64,000 nt of DNA from Manis javanica (taxonomy: Eukaryota > Chordata > Mammalia > Pholidota > Manidae). Shown piece by piece: positions 60,521 to 64,000 of the stretch. Every line of letters begins with the position of its first letter. The stretch's first letter is position 1. The notes under the pieces are model-generated. The model had not been told where the DNA came from. It worked only from the letters and a program-made list of their open reading frames with translations, and did no database searches. Where the stretch lies: the NCBI RefSeq assembly GCF_040802235.1, contig NC_133162.1, forward strand, positions 203,501 to 267,500, written 5' to 3'. Made by a program: the position numbers and the translations under genes.

Positions 60521-61649
60521 TCTGGAATGGTGGCGTGAGGAGCATTTAATTGGTGAAAATTATAATAACAAACAATTAAGGTATCTGGAAATTGTCCTAA
60601 GGTTACAGAGCAAATGGAAAAACATTTATGCAAGAAAATCTGTTGTGTCATGGCAAAAACAGTGAAAGCGTGTTGAGTCGGGACCCTCCCCGCTCCCGAC
60701 CCAGCCCGGTGTGAGGAAGCTCTGCTCTAGATGAGAACGGTCCAGAGTGTGGGCCCCTCTGCCCTGCCCCCAGCGCACAGTCTGCAGCCATGGCTTCATC
60801 TCAGGAGGGAAAGCCTGTGCCATTTCTCGCCATCCTCCAGCTCCATGCTGCCCAGTCTCTGTATCAGCAGCAGCTGAGCAGAGTGAGAGCAGCCCCTACA
60901 CAGGCGGAAGCTCTAGCCAAGGCAGAGCAGGACGGACATGCTAGTGCCCAGTTCCTTCCAGAGCAGCTCACTCAGGGGTAGACGTTCCATGTTGGAAGGA
61001 GCAAGCCCAGAAGACTAGGGGCTCCCAACCCCACCAGGGCCCCACTTGAAGAGAAGGAGTGTCCCTTGGGAAGCAGTGGGCTGCTGACCCCACTGAGCCC
61101 GCTCCCAGCCCCAGCACAGTGGTGCAGAGACTCTGCCGGGCACAGAAGAACAGAGAGCTCCACAGCTCTCCCTGAGGGGACTGGTTTACTTTGGAAGAGA
61201 GTGTGGTAAAGTTCATAGCTAGGGATATTGTCAAAAACAATGGACATTTTAAGGGTAAGCAATTAACAGCAGCTGTTACATCCATGACACTAGTAGCAGA
61301 AAGCAAAATGGTAGATCAGCTAGAAATTTAGTAGGCAAAACGAGGCAAAAAGACAGTAGGAGCTTTCCTGGGGTCAGAGCCATCCTCGAAGACCGGCAAT
61401 AGCCGGCGCTGGCGGAGACGAGCACGACTTTACCTGGATCAAGCTGCTGTTGTCAAAGACAATAGCGCGTAACAGGAGGAGAGTTTCAGCTTAGGAAAAT
61501 GAAAAAGTTCCAGACACAGTGGTGATGGCTGCACAACAATATGAATGTACTTAATGCCACTGAATTGTACCCAAAAATGGTTAAAATAGTAAATTGTACG
61601 TTATGTTCCGTATCTCTTACCACACTAAGAAACAGCAATAGAGCGGGCA

Positions 61650-61845
61650 TCCAGCAGTGGGCGGAGGCCGGCCGCCGGGCTTGATGTCAGCAGAGGCAGG
61701 CCAGCCAAAAGCTTGTGGAAGAGAGTGCGGCTAAAGCCAAACTCGCCCCTAGTAGAAGCGAGGCTACGCATACGCCCGAGACCTCTGTCCCCGGAGTGAC
61801 GTCGCGGGCCGCGCACCGCGGGTGACACAGACCCCAGTGAACTGC
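61650..61845. promoter_or_regulatory. CpG-rich patch with a CRE-like site (right copy)
   Basis: Duplicate of 5020-5210; the TGACGTC core is kept at 61797-61803 and most CpGs survive, with a few lost (for example a CGCATACG context reads TACGCATACG here). Confidence 0.3.
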
Positions 61846-62299
61846 TGCAGGCGAGTCATCAAACCAGAAAGCAAAACAAAACAAAAACAACGCCAAGCCT
61901 CAGCGAAGGGGTCAGTGCCCAGAGTTGCCACAGCTCACAGCTGACCTTCAGCAGCATGGGACTGAGCCATACAGGTCCACTTACACCTGGATTTTTTTCA
62001 ATAACTATATTGGAGAACTTTTTTGGAGATTTGCAACAATTCTTAAAAAGCCTAAGATGAACCACGAGTAGCCTAGAAATACTAAAAAAGTTAGATAGAC
62101 CACTAATGCATAAAACATAAAACTACTCTATTTTATCATTTACTATAAAAAATCAACAATGGTCTATTATTGGTTAAGTTTTGGGGAAATCACCGCTTAT
62201 ATACAGATTTTCGACTGTGTGGGGTTCCAGCACACCTAACCACCTCATTGTTCAATGGTCAACTGTATTATCTAAAATGTTGCTTTCAACGACCTGCAA

Positions 62300-62740
62300 A
62301 GAAACAGGAAAATGTGACCCATGCACAGGAACAAAAACAACGCATGCCAGACACTGACTGTGGGGTCCAGCTGTTTGACTTAGCAGACAAAGGCTTCAAA
62401 GCAGCTACATAAGTATTGTTCAAAGAATTACAGAAAGCCATGTAGGAAGAGTTAAAGAAGGCATCACAAGATCACATTAGATACCAAAGATCAAAGACAG
62501 AAATTATTTTTAAAAGAACTGAATGGAAATATTATAGTTAGAAATATACTAACTGAAATGTGAAATGCACTAGAAGGACTGAACCACAGAAATGAACTGG
62601 AGGAGAAACAACTAGTGAACTTGCAGACAGATTGATAGAAATTATGCAATCTGGAGAACAGAGAGGAAAAGAATGACAAAAAATGAACAGAGCCTCAGAG
62701 ACATATGGAACAGCATTAAACATATCAATGTGTGCACCAT
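62300..62740 (+). mobile_element. Ancient L1 remnant, 5' part/ORF1 start (right copy)
   Basis: Duplicate of 5690-6120, with the same phrase order and no open frame. Confidence 0.7.
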
Positions 62741-64000
62741 GGGAAACTAGAAGAGGAGAGGAAGAACGGACAGAAGAAAGAGGTCCCAGCCTTCAGCTTT
62801 GTGGGCATGTGCCTCACAAGGTTCGATGGAAAAGCCTGTTCTAGCCCAGAATGTGGTGCCCACCCGCACCTCAGCCTCACTGGGTGCAGCCCCCTCCAGA
62901 ACGGCTCTCCTCAGACACCTACATAGACGCCAGGACCAGGAACTCGGACATGACTGGGGCGGGACGGGGGTGTTAAGGCAACGCCTGTGTCTGAGCTGCT
63001 CTTTGCCACTAGGAGCCTCTCACGGTCTGCTCTTCATAATGCATTTGACATCCTCAGTAGATTTTGAAATCATGTTTTTTTTCATGTATATTGTCTATTT
63101 GTGTTGTTGTTTAAGGCTGTGGGATAAATGTATATCCTACTACTCCATTTTAACTAGAAGCCAGCATGGCTTCTTTTTTAACACAGAAAAAGTGAATGAT
63201 TGAATGCCTAATAGCAGTATTGTGAGGCACTGAGCACACTAGTATATTTTTGCCTTGATTCTGTATTTTTTCTTACAGTTTTGAGACAGTGAACCTGAGA
63301 TCTGGCAGAGAATAAGGCATGAGCCGCATGGTCTCTCTGGCTATAATGCCTGGGAACCTTTTTGGGAGAAACTGACAAGTGATTCTAAAACTCACGTGAC
63401 GACCACTATAGTGCTGGACTCGCTGGCCAAACCGTGACCATTTGAATATCAGAAAGATTCTCAACTTTAGTGTGTTGGGACCAATGCAGTCTACAGAAAT
63501 CCTTTCATATTCATAATGAGACTCAAGAAGCAAAACGTTATATTCTACAAGCAATAGATAATTATAGTATAAAAGTGTGGCTGAAATGAGACACGTGTGA
63601 ATTTTGAAGTAGATTTATTTCATAGGGATTTAGATATACAAGAGTTTTCCATAGCCAGATGTGCCAGAGAGAAACCCGGAAAGCTAACACCAACGTGACC
63701 TTCACTATGTCTATGTGTCTGCAGTGAGGCCAAGACGTCCAGACCTGATGGGGGCAGGAGTTGTGCTGACATCACATATCACATGTAGCTTGTCACACAG
63801 GACAGTCATGGGGCACAAAACCTCCTGCCAAAGCCAGGAAGACAGTGAGCCCCTGGCAGGAAGCGGCCCTAGGAATAGGCTGGGTGCTTGGGCCTGAACG
63901 TCCTGGGCATTGCCATCAGACCTGGGTCCGAAAAATCAGAGGGCAGGAAGCTCAGACTGATGCCACTTCTGTTTGCTAAGGGTAGTTTTCCTTTTCAGGA

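Larger units (their letters stand above)
56636..64000. repeat. Segmental duplication, right copy
   Basis: Direct copy of 1-7383, with base 64000 matching base 7383. Most of it differs by scattered single bases. Exceptions are a cluster of changes at about 62035-62150 (partner 5405-5520) and a short indel near 62290, where the left copy has about 13 more bases. The copy keeps the old L1 pieces (59990-60520 and 62300-62740), the CpG-rich patch with TGACGTC (61797-61803) and the 63-codon ORF (60790-60981). The next feature in the left copy, 464 bases beyond base 7383, is the OR at 7847, so its duplicate is predicted just past the right edge. Confidence 0.97.

Noticed and set aside
56636-64000. 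Right copy as a simple assembly repeat of the left copy
   Set aside because: Scattered substitutions, indels and a divergent patch make an exact artefact unlikely, though a haplotype mis-join cannot be excluded from sequence alone.

Overview
The window is nuclear DNA from a placental mammal. It holds a sparse olfactory receptor (OR) cluster embedded in LINE-1 (L1) sequence, ancient ERVL/MaLR-type LTRs and simple repeats. All four OR loci lie on the minus strand: an intact gene at 7847-8776, a nearly intact pseudogene at 17782-18716, an OR13A1-like gene at 30533-31564, and an intact gene at 52875-53819 that is the close sister of the pseudogene. I see no other convincing protein gene and no RNA gene. 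No Alu, B1/B2, ruminant or carnivore-type SINE is recognisable in 64 kb. The L1 subfamily and its attached retroviral tail remind me of pangolin genomes, but that is memory and untested; 'non-primate, non-rodent placental' is the safe statement.

Layout: 1-7383 is one copy of a segmental duplication whose second, directly oriented copy is 56636-64000. The window therefore spans slightly more than one period (about 56.6 kb) of a tandem duplication. Between the copies come OR gene 1 (7.8 kb), gene-free unique DNA with a CATC-type array (16.1-16.5 kb), the OR pseudogene, a 5'-truncated plus-strand L1 (19.8-22.1 kb), MLT1-type LTR remnants (23-25 kb), and a minus-strand L1 (26.9-28.6 kb). That L1 carries a perfect 100-bp copy of DNA from 2.7 kb away. 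Then follow OR gene 3 (30.5-31.6 kb), a large L1-in-L1 nest (34.6-50.1 kb), a 5'-inverted L1 (50.2-50.5 kb), an ERVL-type LTR (51.9-52.5 kb) and OR gene 4.

The most unusual element is the minus-strand L1 at 36203-44520. It is full length, starts with a YY1-type motif, has a GC-rich 5' UTR with about 140-bp repeated units, and is flanked by a 17-bp target-site duplication. Past its own A-rich 3' end it continues for about 1.9 kb into the 3' end of an endogenous retrovirus (env remnant, polypurine tract, one LTR with a poly(A) signal), and only then reaches the poly(A) tail and the target duplication. The whole composite was therefore inserted as one unit. This parallels the way SVA elements acquired the env/LTR end of HERV-K.

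Functionally the window says one thing about the host: odorant detection by class II ORs, each with a single coding exon and some with a plausible splice acceptor just upstream of the start. The rest is repeat-driven expansion and turnover of the cluster.
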